Assembly (NCBI GenBank): GCA_017454075.1
Contig: JAFTDQ010000078.1
Span: forward strand, 1-11,166
DNA from: Clostridia bacterium
Lineage (GTDB): Bacteria > Bacillota_A > Clostridia > Oscillospirales > CAG-272
Length of the DNA: 11,166 nt
Direction: 5' to 3'
Shown here: positions 1 to 6,511 of the stretch, in pieces
Layout: each line of letters starts with the position of its first letter
Numbering within the stretch: the first letter of the stretch is position 1
Program-made: the position numbers and the translations under genes
Notes under the pieces: generated by a model
Told to the model about the DNA's origin: nothing
The model's database searches: none
What the model saw: the letters and a program-made list of their open reading frames with translations, nothing else

Positions 1-2
1 CG

Positions 3-281
3 CACGTTTATTACGACGATGACAAAAAACTTCTCGTCTGCGACATGACGCACTCGGGAAAACAGTATCTCAAGACCGAGACAATGCCGTTTGAGCTTAA
101 GAATGGGGAGAAGCTCTCATTCACCATACTTATTGACAATTCTGTCATCGAGATATTCGCTAACGAGCGTCAGGCGATAGCGAGACGTGTCTATCCCGAC
201 CCGCAAAGCCGCGGTATTATGCTCGAAGGCGACGTTTCGTACGCCGAGGGCTGGGAGATAATGCCGACGAATATGTACTGA
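3..281 (+). CDS. GH32 fructan/sucrose hydrolase, C-terminal fragment
   Basis: This is the last ~92 codons of a glycoside hydrolase family 32 enzyme (sucrose-6-phosphate hydrolase, invertase or levanase type), which cleaves beta-fructosyl bonds in sucrose or fructans. The frame is open from base 3, so the 5' end lies outside the window and the first in-frame ATG at 45 is internal. The C-terminal beta-sandwich module of GH32 is recognisable from its signature: an ILIDNSVIEIFANERQAIARR stretch (about residues 43-63 of the fragment), close to the usual 'DNSVIEIFVNDG...SRVYP' pattern, followed by VYPDP. The N-terminal five-bladed propeller with the catalytic Asp and Glu is not in the window, so substrate and localisation cannot be read. 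The gene ends at TGA 279-281. A weak hairpin with a T-run overlaps its 3' end. The family call is secure; the exact specificity is not. Confidence 0.88.
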   Translation, partial: HVYYDDDKKLLVCDMTHSGKQYLKTETMPFELKNGEKLSFTILIDNSVIEIFANERQAIARRVYPDPQSRGIMLEGDVSYAEGWEIMPTNMY

Positions 282-299
282 AATGAAGGCATTTTTTCT
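260..299 (+). terminator. weak candidate terminator after the GH32 gene
   Basis: AATGCC (260-265) pairs with GGCATT (288-293), and the T-run continues to 297. The stem is only 6 bp and the loop is 22 nt and contains the stop codon, so this is a poor match to a Rho-independent terminator. The much stronger hairpin at 335-364 may do the job instead. Confidence 0.3.
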
Positions 300-334
300 G
301 TTGCGCTTGATAGTATAATTCACCTCACCAGGCG

Positions 335-364
335 CAAATGGGACAGCGTTCGCTGTCCCATTTG
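335..364. repeat. near-perfect intergenic palindrome (hairpin)
   Basis: CAAATGGGACAGCG (335-348) and CGCTGTCCCATTTG (351-364) are exact reverse complements separated by two bases. In RNA this gives a 13-bp stem with a GUUC tetraloop. It sits 53 nt after the GH32 stop. The right arm is followed by TGTTATT, not a clean U-run, so it may act as a terminator for GH32 or be a copy of a dispersed palindromic element. A smaller hairpin follows at 394-409 (TCGCCGC/GCGGCGA). A third follows at 411-431 (about 8 bp with two G-U pairs), which overlaps the -35 region of the next promoter. Confidence 0.6.
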
Positions 365-426
365 TGTTATTCGCTCCGCGTGACCGGACCCTCTCGCCGC
401 CTGCGGCGATTGCGACGGGATAACCG

Positions 427-455
427 TTGCGCAGAGAAGCCTTCTGTGATATAAT
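427..455 (+). promoter_or_regulatory. extended -10 sigma-A-type promoter for the GNAT gene
   Basis: A consensus TATAAT lies at 450-455, preceded by an extended TG motif (TGa, 447-449). A weak -35 match TTGCGC lies at 427-432 with a 17-nt spacer. Transcription would start near 462, giving a ~25-nt leader before the ATG at 487. Confidence 0.65.
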
Positions 456-486
456 ATCGGAAAACGGAAACTGACCGGAGAACGAT

Positions 487-1035
487 ATGTTTTATTCTGC
501 CGAAAAAATCATGCTGAGGGACGGGCGGAGCTGTATAATCCGCTCCGTCGGGCCGGAGGACGCTGCGCCGGTTCTCGGGTACATGAAAATCATGCTGGGA
601 GAAACGCCGTTTCTGCTGCGCACCCCCGAAGAGTTCTCTTATACCGAAGAAGATGAGGCGGCGATCCTCGCCGAACGCCTGGATGATCCGCGCTGCCTCA
701 TGCTGACCGCGGAGCTTGACGGCCGGATCGCAGCCCTCGCCGATATTTCCTCACACGGTGCAAAAAGCCGGGTAAGTCATCGCGCCGAGCTCGGGATATC
801 CGTCAGAAAGGATTTCTGGAGTCTCGGGATCGGCTCCGCCCTTATGGAACGGCTCATCAGATTTGCGAAAGAAGCCGGATATGAGCAGATCGAGCTTACG
901 GTGGAATCCGGAAATCTCCGCGCGATTGCGCTTTATCTCAGATTCGGTTTCACGGTCTACGGGACCCGGCCGCACGGGATGAAATATCCCGACGGGAGCT
1001 ACGACGACGATTATCTTATGCTGAAAAAACTGTAA
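487..1035 (+). CDS. GNAT-family N-acetyltransferase
   Basis: A 182-aa protein of the Gcn5-related acetyltransferase family, which transfers an acetyl group from acetyl-CoA to an amine on a protein or small molecule. Motif A is visible at residues ~101-125: a beta strand ELGISV followed by the pyrophosphate-binding loop WSLGIGSAL and an amphipathic helix. Motif B follows at ~136-160, with the SGNLRAIALYLRFGF stretch usual for RimI/RimJ- and PhnO-like GNATs. The full length fits a single-domain member. The start is supported by GGAG at 477-480, 6 nt before the ATG, and by the promoter just upstream. The gene has its own promoter, is monocistronic by appearance, and converges with guaA across the hairpin at 1043-1072. 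The acceptor substrate cannot be inferred from sequence. Confidence 0.9.
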   Translation: MFYSAEKIMLRDGRSCIIRSVGPEDAAPVLGYMKIMLGETPFLLRTPEEFSYTEEDEAAILAERLDDPRCLMLTAELDGRIAALADISSHGAKSRVSHRAELGISVRKDFWSLGIGSALMERLIRFAKEAGYEQIELTVESGNLRAIALYLRFGFTVYGTRPHGMKYPDGSYDDDYLMLKKL

Positions 1036-1042
1036 ACAACAT

Positions 1043-1072
1043 GACCCCTCCCGCGAAACCGCGGGAGGGGTC
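1043..1072. terminator. strong hairpin terminator shared by two convergent genes
   Basis: GACCCCTCCCGCG (1043-1055) and CGCGGGAGGGGTC (1060-1072) form a perfect 13-bp GC-rich stem with loop AAAC. It is followed on the + strand by TGTTTT, which suits termination of the GNAT transcript 8 nt after its stop codon. On the minus strand it lies 42 nt beyond the guaA stop. There the run after the stem is only TGTTGTTT, so termination in that direction would rely on stem strength. Confidence 0.85.
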
Positions 1073-1113
1073 TGTTTTGATATCGTATAAATCCGACATT
1101 GCGGGGCGGCGGT

Positions 1114-2091
1114 TCACTCGTATTCAATCGTCGCGACGGGCTTTTCCGAGATATCCCAGAGGACGCGGTTCACCACCGGGACGGTTGAGATCACGCGGTC
1201 GCGGATCGCCGTGAGGACGGAGAAAGGAATCTCGGGCACGGTCGCCGTGACGGCGTCGACGGTGTTTACCGCGCGGATTATGACCGCCCAGCCCATGTAG
1301 CGTTTTCCGTCTTTTATTCCTGTCGATTTGAAATCCGGGATGGTGCAGAAATACTGCCACGGTATTTCGGGAAGCTTTTCGATTTCCTCGCGCACGATGG
1401 CGTCCGCCTCTCTGAGCGAGTCCAGGCGGTCGCGTGTGATGGCGCCGACGCAGCGGACGCCGAGCCCGGGACCCGGAAACGGCTGGCGATATACCATATT
1501 GTCGGGAAGTCCGAGCGCCTTGCCGACTACGCGGACCTCATCCTTGTAAAGAAGTTTGACGGGCTCGACAAGCTCGAAATTGAGATCTTCGGGAAGACCT
1601 CCGACGTTGTGATGCGCCTTTACTCCGTGGCTTTCGAGGATGTCGGGGTAGATCGTACCCTGCCCGAGGAATCTGATCCCGTCGAGCTTTCTCGCTTCCT
1701 CCGCAAATACGTCGATAAACTCCTTGCCGATTATCTTTCTCTTCTGCTCGGGATCCGAAACGCCGGCGAGCTTGTCAAGAAATCTGTCAACCGCGTCAAC
1801 GTATACGAGATCGGCGCCCAGCTGTTCTCTGAAGACCCTTATGACCTGTTCCGGCTCCCCTTTGCGGAGAAGTCCGTGGTTTACGTGAACGCAGGTGAGC
1901 TGTTTGCCTACCGCCTTTATCAGAAGCGCCGCGACGACCGAGCTGTCGACTCCGCCCGAAAGCGCGAGAAGCACGCGCCCGTCCCCTATCTGCCCGCGGA
2001 GCGCCGCGACCTGTTCGTCAATAAACGACGCGGCGAGCTCGGGGGTGGTGATGCGTTTCATTTCCGCCGGTCTTACGTTTCCCTGTACCAT
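1114..2091 (-). CDS. guaA: GMP synthase, ATP-pyrophosphatase subunit (no glutaminase domain)
   Basis: A 325-aa protein equivalent to the C-terminal two thirds of GMP synthase. It adenylates XMP with ATP and replaces the adenylate with ammonia to give GMP in purine synthesis. The ATP-pyrophosphatase P-loop SGGVDSS is at residues 45-51, a KAHHNVGGLP motif at 158-167, and a RQPFPGPGLGVR motif at 202-213. The C-terminal dimerisation domain ends in KPVATIEYE, matching the usual family C-terminus. The N-terminal class I glutamine amidotransferase domain of the usual ~510-aa bacterial enzyme is absent. This is the two-subunit layout best known from archaea, in which a separate GuaAa supplies ammonia; no such gene is in the window. 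The ATG at 2091 is preferred because GAGGA lies 8 nt upstream, overlapping the stop of the YbjQ gene (10-nt gap, likely coupled). A Met at residue 11 has no comparable site. Last gene of the run. Confidence 0.93.
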   Translation of the reverse strand: MVQGNVRPAEMKRITTPELAASFIDEQVAALRGQIGDGRVLLALSGGVDSSVVAALLIKAVGKQLTCVHVNHGLLRKGEPEQVIRVFREQLGADLVYVDAVDRFLDKLAGVSDPEQKRKIIGKEFIDVFAEEARKLDGIRFLGQGTIYPDILESHGVKAHHNVGGLPEDLNFELVEPVKLLYKDEVRVVGKALGLPDNMVYRQPFPGPGLGVRCVGAITRDRLDSLREADAIVREEIEKLPEIPWQYFCTIPDFKSTGIKDGKRYMGWAVIIRAVNTVDAVTATVPEIPFSVLTAIRDRVISTVPVVNRVLWDISEKPVATIEYE

Positions 2092-2101
2092 TTCAGTATC
2101 C

Positions 2102-2416
2102 TCAGTCTATGAATTTTACGGCTGTTCCGTAGGCCATGACCTCGGCCGCGCCCTGTGTGATCGCAGACGTGGTGTATCTTACGCCGACTACGGCGTCGGC
2201 TCCCTGTGACGCTGCGTCGTCGATAAGTCTTCCTGTCGCTATCTGACGCGCCTTGTCAAGCATATCGGTATATCCCTTCAGCTCTCCGCCGACGAGATTT
2301 TTGAGACTTGCGCCTATATCGCTCCCGAGATGCTTGGACTGGACCGTGCTGCCTTTTACGAGACCGATTATCTGAAGCTTCCTGCCCTCGATCTGTTCTG
2401 TTGTCGTGATGATCAT
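2102..2416 (-). CDS. YbjQ-family (UPF0145) protein
   Basis: A 104-aa full-length member of the YbjQ/UPF0145 family (Pfam YbjQ_1), sometimes described as a putative heavy-metal-binding domain. The conserved pattern is complete: an N-terminal beta strand with EGRKLQIIGLVKG, then SDIGASLKNLVGGELKGYTDML, and the alanine-rich core IDDAASQGADAVVGVRY, ending in AYGTAVKF. These small proteins form oligomeric rings in known structures; their cellular function is not established. No signal peptide or membrane segment. The start is supported by CGGAGG 8 nt upstream of the ATG. It sits 24 nt after the CofE-like gene and 10 nt before guaA, so it is probably co-transcribed with both. Confidence 0.92.
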   Translation of the reverse strand: MIITTTEQIEGRKLQIIGLVKGSTVQSKHLGSDIGASLKNLVGGELKGYTDMLDKARQIATGRLIDDAASQGADAVVGVRYTTSAITQGAAEVMAYGTAVKFID

Positions 2417-2440
2417 TTTTGTTTCCTCCGTTTTTTATTT

Positions 2441-3634
2441 TCAGTTCGTATAGTTGTCAAAATATCCCTGAACGAGCACGACGGGCGTCCCCTTGTCGCC
2501 CGAGCCGCTCGTAAGATCGCAAAGCGAGCCGATGAGATCGGTCAGCTGACGCGGCGTCGTACCCTGGGACGCCATCTGACCCTTGAGGTCGCCGTCTTTC
2601 CTCCTGATGGAGGCGGATATTGCCTCTTTAAGCGCCTCGCCGCTCAGATCGCTGAAATCGTTGTCTGCGAGATATTTGAGTTTGAGCTCGTTCGGCGTGC
2701 CGACAAGCCCGTCCGTGAAGGCGGGCGATACCACGGGATCGGCGAGCTCCCATATCTTGCCCTGCGGATCCTTGAAAGCGCCGTCTCCGTACACCATCAC
2801 CTCGACGTGCTTGCCTGTCTTTTCAAGGATCTTTTTCTGTATCCCGAGCACGAGCGGCATGGCGTCCCTCGGGAAGAGCTTGACCTTCTCCTCTGTCGAT
2901 TTGTTGGAGCCGAGAAGGCCGTATTTTTCATTATATCCCGACCCGTTCACCGGGGAGGTAAGAATATCGTCGAGACTGACGACCGTTTTCGCGCCGGCCG
3001 CCTTAAGAATGCGTTTTGTACGCGCGCGGCTGTGTATATCGCAGTTTATGACCGTATCGGTATAGTCAAGAATCGTCTGCGCTCTGTTTGAAAACACGAT
3101 CTCGGCCTCCGCGCCCTCGCTCTTTATGAGATCGGAGTAGTAAGCGACGTAATCCACACCGGTAAACTCGTGGACTCCGTAGCCGAAAAGATCGCGGTAT
3201 TTTTCAAGAGTGAGAACGTCGGAATACGGATTTACGCCCGCCGCATCGAGCGCGTCGAGCGTTATAAGAGCGTTCCCCACCTCGTCCGACGGGTAGCTCA
3301 GCATCAGAACTATCTTTTCGCATCCGCGCGCAATGCCTCTCAGACAAATCGCGAAGCGGTTGCGGGAAAGGATCGGGAAAATCACGCCGACGGTTTTCCC
3401 TCCGGTTTTGCTTTTAACGTCCCCGGCGATGTCGTCGACCGAGGCGTAGTTTCCCTGCGCCCTTGCGACTATCGACTCGGTGACCGATATTACGTCTCTG
3501 TCGCGGATCTCAAATCCTTCGTTTTCCGCGGCTTTCAGGACCGAATCAGTTACTATTTCGGTTAGATCGTCCCCCTGTCTGATTATCGGGCAGCGGATCC
3601 CTCTTGATACCGTTCCAACACATCTTTCGCTCAT
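2441..3634 (-). CDS. CofE-like (coenzyme F420-0:L-glutamate ligase family) protein
   Basis: A 397-aa protein whose N-terminal half resembles the F420-0:gamma-glutamyl ligase family (Pfam F420_ligase). Residues 12-62 show the family's opening: a basic 'RCPIIRQGDDLTEIV' segment, then RDRDVISVTESIVARAQGN, matching the 'GDVLVVTSKIVSKAEG' strand-helix. Characterised CofE adds L-glutamate to F420-0 using GTP. This protein is ~150 residues longer than archaeal CofE (~250 aa), like a divergent long form that I recall from Firmicutes. No other F420 synthesis gene is in the window, so F420 as the substrate is doubtful; another gamma-glutamyl acceptor is possible. The ATG at 3634 has only a distant GGGAG (12 nt upstream), so initiation is probably weak or coupled to the preceding gene, whose stop is 21 nt upstream. 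Family assignment is moderately secure; function is not. Confidence 0.75.
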   Translation of the reverse strand: MSERCVGTVSRGIRCPIIRQGDDLTEIVTDSVLKAAENEGFEIRDRDVISVTESIVARAQGNYASVDDIAGDVKSKTGGKTVGVIFPILSRNRFAICLRGIARGCEKIVLMLSYPSDEVGNALITLDALDAAGVNPYSDVLTLEKYRDLFGYGVHEFTGVDYVAYYSDLIKSEGAEAEIVFSNRAQTILDYTDTVINCDIHSRARTKRILKAAGAKTVVSLDDILTSPVNGSGYNEKYGLLGSNKSTEEKVKLFPRDAMPLVLGIQKKILEKTGKHVEVMVYGDGAFKDPQGKIWELADPVVSPAFTDGLVGTPNELKLKYLADNDFSDLSGEALKEAISASIRRKDGDLKGQMASQGTTPRQLTDLIGSLCDLTSGSGDKGTPVVLVQGYFDNYTN

Positions 3635-3655
3635 TTTTGGTTATTTCTCCCTTTT

Positions 3656-4780
3656 TCAGTCCGCTCCGAGGAGCGTTTTGTAAACGCAGTCTCTTATCGC
3701 GGGATGTATTTCTCTGAACGCGACGCCGCAGCCGTGAACGCTTTGAGTATATACCGCGGCAATCTCGTTTTTTTCGTCCATCATGACGTATGAACCGGCT
3801 GCCCCGTCCCAGCCGAACTCATTCATGAGAGCGGGACGGCTTTCGTCCGTAAAGATCCTTACGCCGAGGGCGTAGCCGTACTCCGGCTTTTCGCGCCGGT
3901 AGGTGGCGAGCGATTTTCCGGAAAGCTGATTGGTATGCCACAGGGCGATCGTCCGCCTGCCGATAAGTTCACCGCGAACAACGGCGTCGGCGAATTTCGC
4001 GTAGTCGTCGCAGGTGCCGAAAAGCCCCGCTCCGCCGCTGTCATACTTGTCCGACATGATTACCCCGCGGACGTTGCTCATGAAGTCGGTTTTAAGGGTC
4101 CGCCCGTCCACCCCGCCGGTCGCCCACATGTACCCGATCCGGCCGGGGTCTTCCGTTTCCCCGGGATGATAGCGCATCGATGTCAGACCGAGCGGCCCGA
4201 ATAACGTGCGGGCCATGTAGCGGGCGAATCTTTCGCCGGCGACCTCCTCGATCACCGCCGCGAGTATATCGTGGCAGAGACTGTACTGATAGTCCGTCCC
4301 GGGGTCGAATGAAAGCGGCTTGCCGGCAAGCGCGCAGATGAGCTCGCGCGTCGAACCGTGCCCGCCGGCCTCTTCGTTTGCCTTAACTATACCGGGGAAC
4401 GACGTGTCGTAATCAAATCCGCCCTGCATGGACATGAGATGCCTCACGGTGAGCGTCTCACGTGCGGGACGTATAACGCCCCCGTCGCTGACCGTCAGTT
4501 TTCCGTATTCCGGAAGATATTTCGCGACAGGGTCGTCAAGCCCGAGCTTTCCTTCCTCAACAAGTTTCATCGCCGCGAAGGACGTGAACACCTTTGTCAT
4601 GGAATAGAGCATATACATGGTTTCACGGGACGTTTTTCTTTCAAGAAACTCGTCGTCGTGGCCGTAACATTCCCTGAAAACGTTTTCCCCGTGAAAGAAC
4701 ACCGAGAGCTCGCATCCCGGAACGCCGTTTTCGGCAAGCCCTCCGAGATAGCGGTCGAGCTCCCCGAATCCCTTCATCAT
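3656..4780 (-). CDS. beta-lactamase-fold serine hydrolase (esterase-like)
   Basis: A 374-aa protein of the class C beta-lactamase / penicillin-binding-protein-like family (Pfam Beta-lactamase, PF00144), whose members include esterases, D-aminopeptidases and transpeptidase-like enzymes. The catalytic S-x-x-K tetrad is S60-M-T-K63, placed in the usual 'YSMTKVFTS..AM.LVEEGKL.LDDPV.KYLPE' context. The second motif is Y166-S-L, where most relatives have Y-x-N. The third region reads FGWDGAAGSYVMMD (W-x-G, residues 324-326) in place of K-T-G, as in EstB-type esterases. No signal peptide is visible, so the protein is probably cytoplasmic, unusual for a cell-wall enzyme and more in keeping with an esterase. 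Its ATGATG start overlaps the TGA stop of the beta-helix gene by 4 bp, and there is no clear Shine-Dalgarno site, so translation is likely coupled. A role in removing acyl groups from a sugar substrate is an inference from context. Confidence 0.87.
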   Translation of the reverse strand: MMKGFGELDRYLGGLAENGVPGCELSVFFHGENVFRECYGHDDEFLERKTSRETMYMLYSMTKVFTSFAAMKLVEEGKLGLDDPVAKYLPEYGKLTVSDGGVIRPARETLTVRHLMSMQGGFDYDTSFPGIVKANEEAGGHGSTRELICALAGKPLSFDPGTDYQYSLCHDILAAVIEEVAGERFARYMARTLFGPLGLTSMRYHPGETEDPGRIGYMWATGGVDGRTLKTDFMSNVRGVIMSDKYDSGGAGLFGTCDDYAKFADAVVRGELIGRRTIALWHTNQLSGKSLATYRREKPEYGYALGVRIFTDESRPALMNEFGWDGAAGSYVMMDEKNEIAAVYTQSVHGCGVAFREIHPAIRDCVYKTLLGAD

Positions 4781-5955
4781 ATATCGGATACGGTGACGGT
4801 GTTTTTCATCGTCATTCCGTTCACCGAGCCGTACTGAACCATAAGAGGCATCATTTTTCCCGTGTAATTCTCTGTCCTCACGTTTTCAATAAGAAAACCG
4901 TCGACCTCCGCTTCGTTTCCGATGAAGAAGGTCTCGACAGGTGTGGTCCGCTCTATTCTGAGCAGATTTTTTACGGCCAGATTTTTCACCCTGGTCTGAG
5001 ATTCGATATATATAAACGGGAAAACAAACGAATCCGGATACGGATATACCGTCCGCTCGGCCTTTGACGCCCTGACGCCGTCTATCGTAATGTTTTCCAT
5101 GACGCCGGACGTCCTGTCGTCGTAAAACTTCGTAAATCCGACGCAGTACTGGTAATAGCTCCCGCTTATGTTTTTAATGACAACGTTCCGCACCGACTTT
5201 GTGCAGCTGAGGATCCTTACCGCGCTGTGACAGTTTTCGGCGCTTATCCCGTCGACGAATATATCGCAGATATCTCCGCTCGAGCCCTCGTCCGCGTTCA
5301 GCGCGACGAGATCGTCGTAGACGGTTCCCTCAAGATTCCTGATCACGCCGTGAGCGCAGTTTCCGCAGAGATGAACGCCGTCCATGCATATCGTCTCGGG
5401 GTTGCCGAGATTATAATCGAACCTTATGTTTTCAACGGTAAAATCCTTCACGTTGTCGAGCGTTATGCCGAAATTCGTCGGGTCCTTTACCGTGACGTTC
5501 GAGATTTTCAGACCCGTCACGTTGTAGAACAGGATCGCGTGCCCGTTGAAATCAGGGTCCGAAAAGTCGCCCGTCACGAGCGGGTTCGGTCTCTGATTCA
5601 TATTGTTTCCGTCCCATATCCCGCCGACAAGCTCAATGTTCCTGCACGACGATTCCGGAGAATACACGTCAAGATAAGTTGAAAACCCCGAAAACGGGCC
5701 GTGGCGCTCAGCGGCGTCTCTTTTCATCCTGTTCATCAGCATGAGACAGTTCGAGCCGTCGCGAAGCCTCACGGTCGCGTCTTCCGGCATGACGAGTCTG
5801 AAATCGGACGGAAGCGTGATAGTGCGCGAGATAAGATAGCATTTTCCGGGATCGTTCAGTACCAGCTCGCCGTCCGAAGAATCGATAAGACCCTGGAGCG
5901 CGTCGGTGTCGTCGTGTATCCCGTCGCCGTAAAGTTTGTATTCTTTGTTTATCAT
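4777..5955 (-). CDS. right-handed beta-helix protein, GH28/pectate-lyase-like
   Basis: A 392-aa protein of the pectate-lyase superfamily. The N-terminus YGDGIHDDTDALQGLIDSS is the standard opening of GH28 polygalacturonases and Pectate_lyase_3 proteins. The middle is a succession of coil-length strands (…NVTGLKISNVTVKDP, NVKDFTVENIRF, VIRNLEGTVYDD…). Residues that could correspond to the GH28 acids are D192 (CMDGVHLCGN) and D214-D215 (YDDLVALNAD). H243-S-A-V-R247 lies where GH28 enzymes have their G-H-G region. These matches suggest a glycoside hydrolase acting on an acidic or deoxysugar-containing polysaccharide, but the exact family and substrate are uncertain. No signal peptide is present, so it would act on imported oligosaccharides. 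It follows fucU by 2 nt and overlaps the next gene by 4 bp, the tightest linkage in the window. Confidence 0.85.
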   Translation of the reverse strand: MINKEYKLYGDGIHDDTDALQGLIDSSDGELVLNDPGKCYLISRTITLPSDFRLVMPEDATVRLRDGSNCLMLMNRMKRDAAERHGPFSGFSTYLDVYSPESSCRNIELVGGIWDGNNMNQRPNPLVTGDFSDPDFNGHAILFYNVTGLKISNVTVKDPTNFGITLDNVKDFTVENIRFDYNLGNPETICMDGVHLCGNCAHGVIRNLEGTVYDDLVALNADEGSSGDICDIFVDGISAENCHSAVRILSCTKSVRNVVIKNISGSYYQYCVGFTKFYDDRTSGVMENITIDGVRASKAERTVYPYPDSFVFPFIYIESQTRVKNLAVKNLLRIERTTPVETFFIGNEAEVDGFLIENVRTENYTGKMMPLMVQYGSVNGMTMKNTVTVSDI

Positions 5956-5957
5956 TT

Positions 5958-6386
5958 TCAGACTATAACGCCTTTCTTGACGATCACGTTGGCGTAAAGC
6001 GCGCGCTCGCCCGTCGCGATAACCGCGTAGGCCTTTTTCGCGCGGTCATAAAACGCGAATCTTTCAACCGTGCCGAAGCGCGCCCTTCCGGGCTCGCGTT
6101 CTTCGGCTATGCGTTTGTATTCGTCCCATATCGGAGTTTCGACGTCGTCCCCGGGCATCACCTCCATAAGGATCAGGTTCTCCGGCACGTGGATATCTAC
6201 CGGGATAAGGGACAGCACTGCGTCGAGTATCTCGGCGCCTCCGTGGCCGTCTGCCCGGACAGTGCGTCCGTTTACCGATTCTGCCGGAAAGTTTCCGTCG
6301 CCGATAACGATCTCGTCGCCGTGGCCCATTTCATCAAGTATTCTGAGAAGTTCCGGGGATATTACCGGGGGTATGTTTTTGAGCAT
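5958..6386 (-). CDS. fucU: L-fucose mutarotase (RbsD/FucU family)
   Basis: A 142-aa protein of the RbsD/FucU family, which interconverts the alpha and beta anomers of free sugars; FucU acts on L-fucose, RbsD on ribose. Features match FucU: MLKNIPPVISPELLRIL at the N-terminus, the active-site MGHGDEI (H22) followed by D30-G-N-F-P, Y120, and a C-terminal ERALYANVIVKKGV block. Length equals the family norm (~140 aa). An ATG 66 nt upstream (6452) is rejected because it lies upstream of the -10 box. The chosen ATG at 6386 has GGAGG 7 nt upstream. It is the first gene of the operon. No fucose isomerase, kinase or aldolase is in the window, so the mutarotase may serve fucose, rhamnose or another sugar released by the downstream beta-helix enzyme; that link is inferred. 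Confidence 0.92.
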   Translation of the reverse strand: MLKNIPPVISPELLRILDEMGHGDEIVIGDGNFPAESVNGRTVRADGHGGAEILDAVLSLIPVDIHVPENLILMEVMPGDDVETPIWDEYKRIAEEREPGRARFGTVERFAFYDRAKKAYAVIATGERALYANVIVKKGVIV

Positions 6387-6423
6387 GGTCTGTCCTCCGC
6401 CGCTTTTTATTATTTTCCCGGAT

Positions 6424-6452
6424 ATTATACCACATTCCGAGAAAAAAATCAC
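6424..6452 (-). promoter_or_regulatory. extended -10 promoter for the fucU operon
   Basis: On the minus strand TATAAT occupies 6429-6424 with TGg immediately upstream (6432-6430), an extended -10. No good -35 is present: the 17-nt-spaced hexamer GTGATT (6452-6447) is weak and is part of the preceding terminator. The start site would be near 6417, giving a ~30-nt leader with GGAGG before the ATG at 6386. Confidence 0.65.
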
Positions 6453-6481
6453 CCTCCGGAAATGAACGGAGAGTGATTTTT
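6444..6481 (-). terminator. Rho-independent terminator of the DUF4091 operon
   Basis: CGGAG/CTCCG (6471-6467 with 6458-6454) and AAAAATCAC/GTGATTTTT flank an 8-nt loop with one C·A mismatch, about 14 paired positions. On the minus strand the stem ends in seven Ts (6448-6442), an ideal terminator 30 nt after the DUF4091 stop. The + strand copy also ends in five Ts, so it could block transcription both ways. Confidence 0.88.
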
Positions 6482-6511
6482 ATTGACGGAATACGCCGCC
6501 CCGAAAAAGCT

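Noticed and set aside
45..281. Small 78-codon gene starting at the ATG at position 45
   Set aside because: The frame is open upstream to the window edge and the residues before the ATG continue the GH32 C-terminal domain, so it is the tail of a larger gene.
335..431. Riboswitch or T-box leader before the GNAT gene
   Set aside because: The hairpins lie upstream of the mapped -10 box, so they are not in the GNAT leader RNA, and no known riboswitch core sequence is visible.
2330..3091. A 253-codon + strand ORF opposite the YbjQ and CofE-like genes
   Set aside because: It is antisense to two recognisable genes, is Arg-rich and carries no motif.
6387..6452. Upstream in-frame start adding 22 residues to FucU
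   Set aside because: It lies inside the terminator and upstream of the -10 box. The extra residues have no family counterpart, and GGAGG precedes the ATG at 6386.
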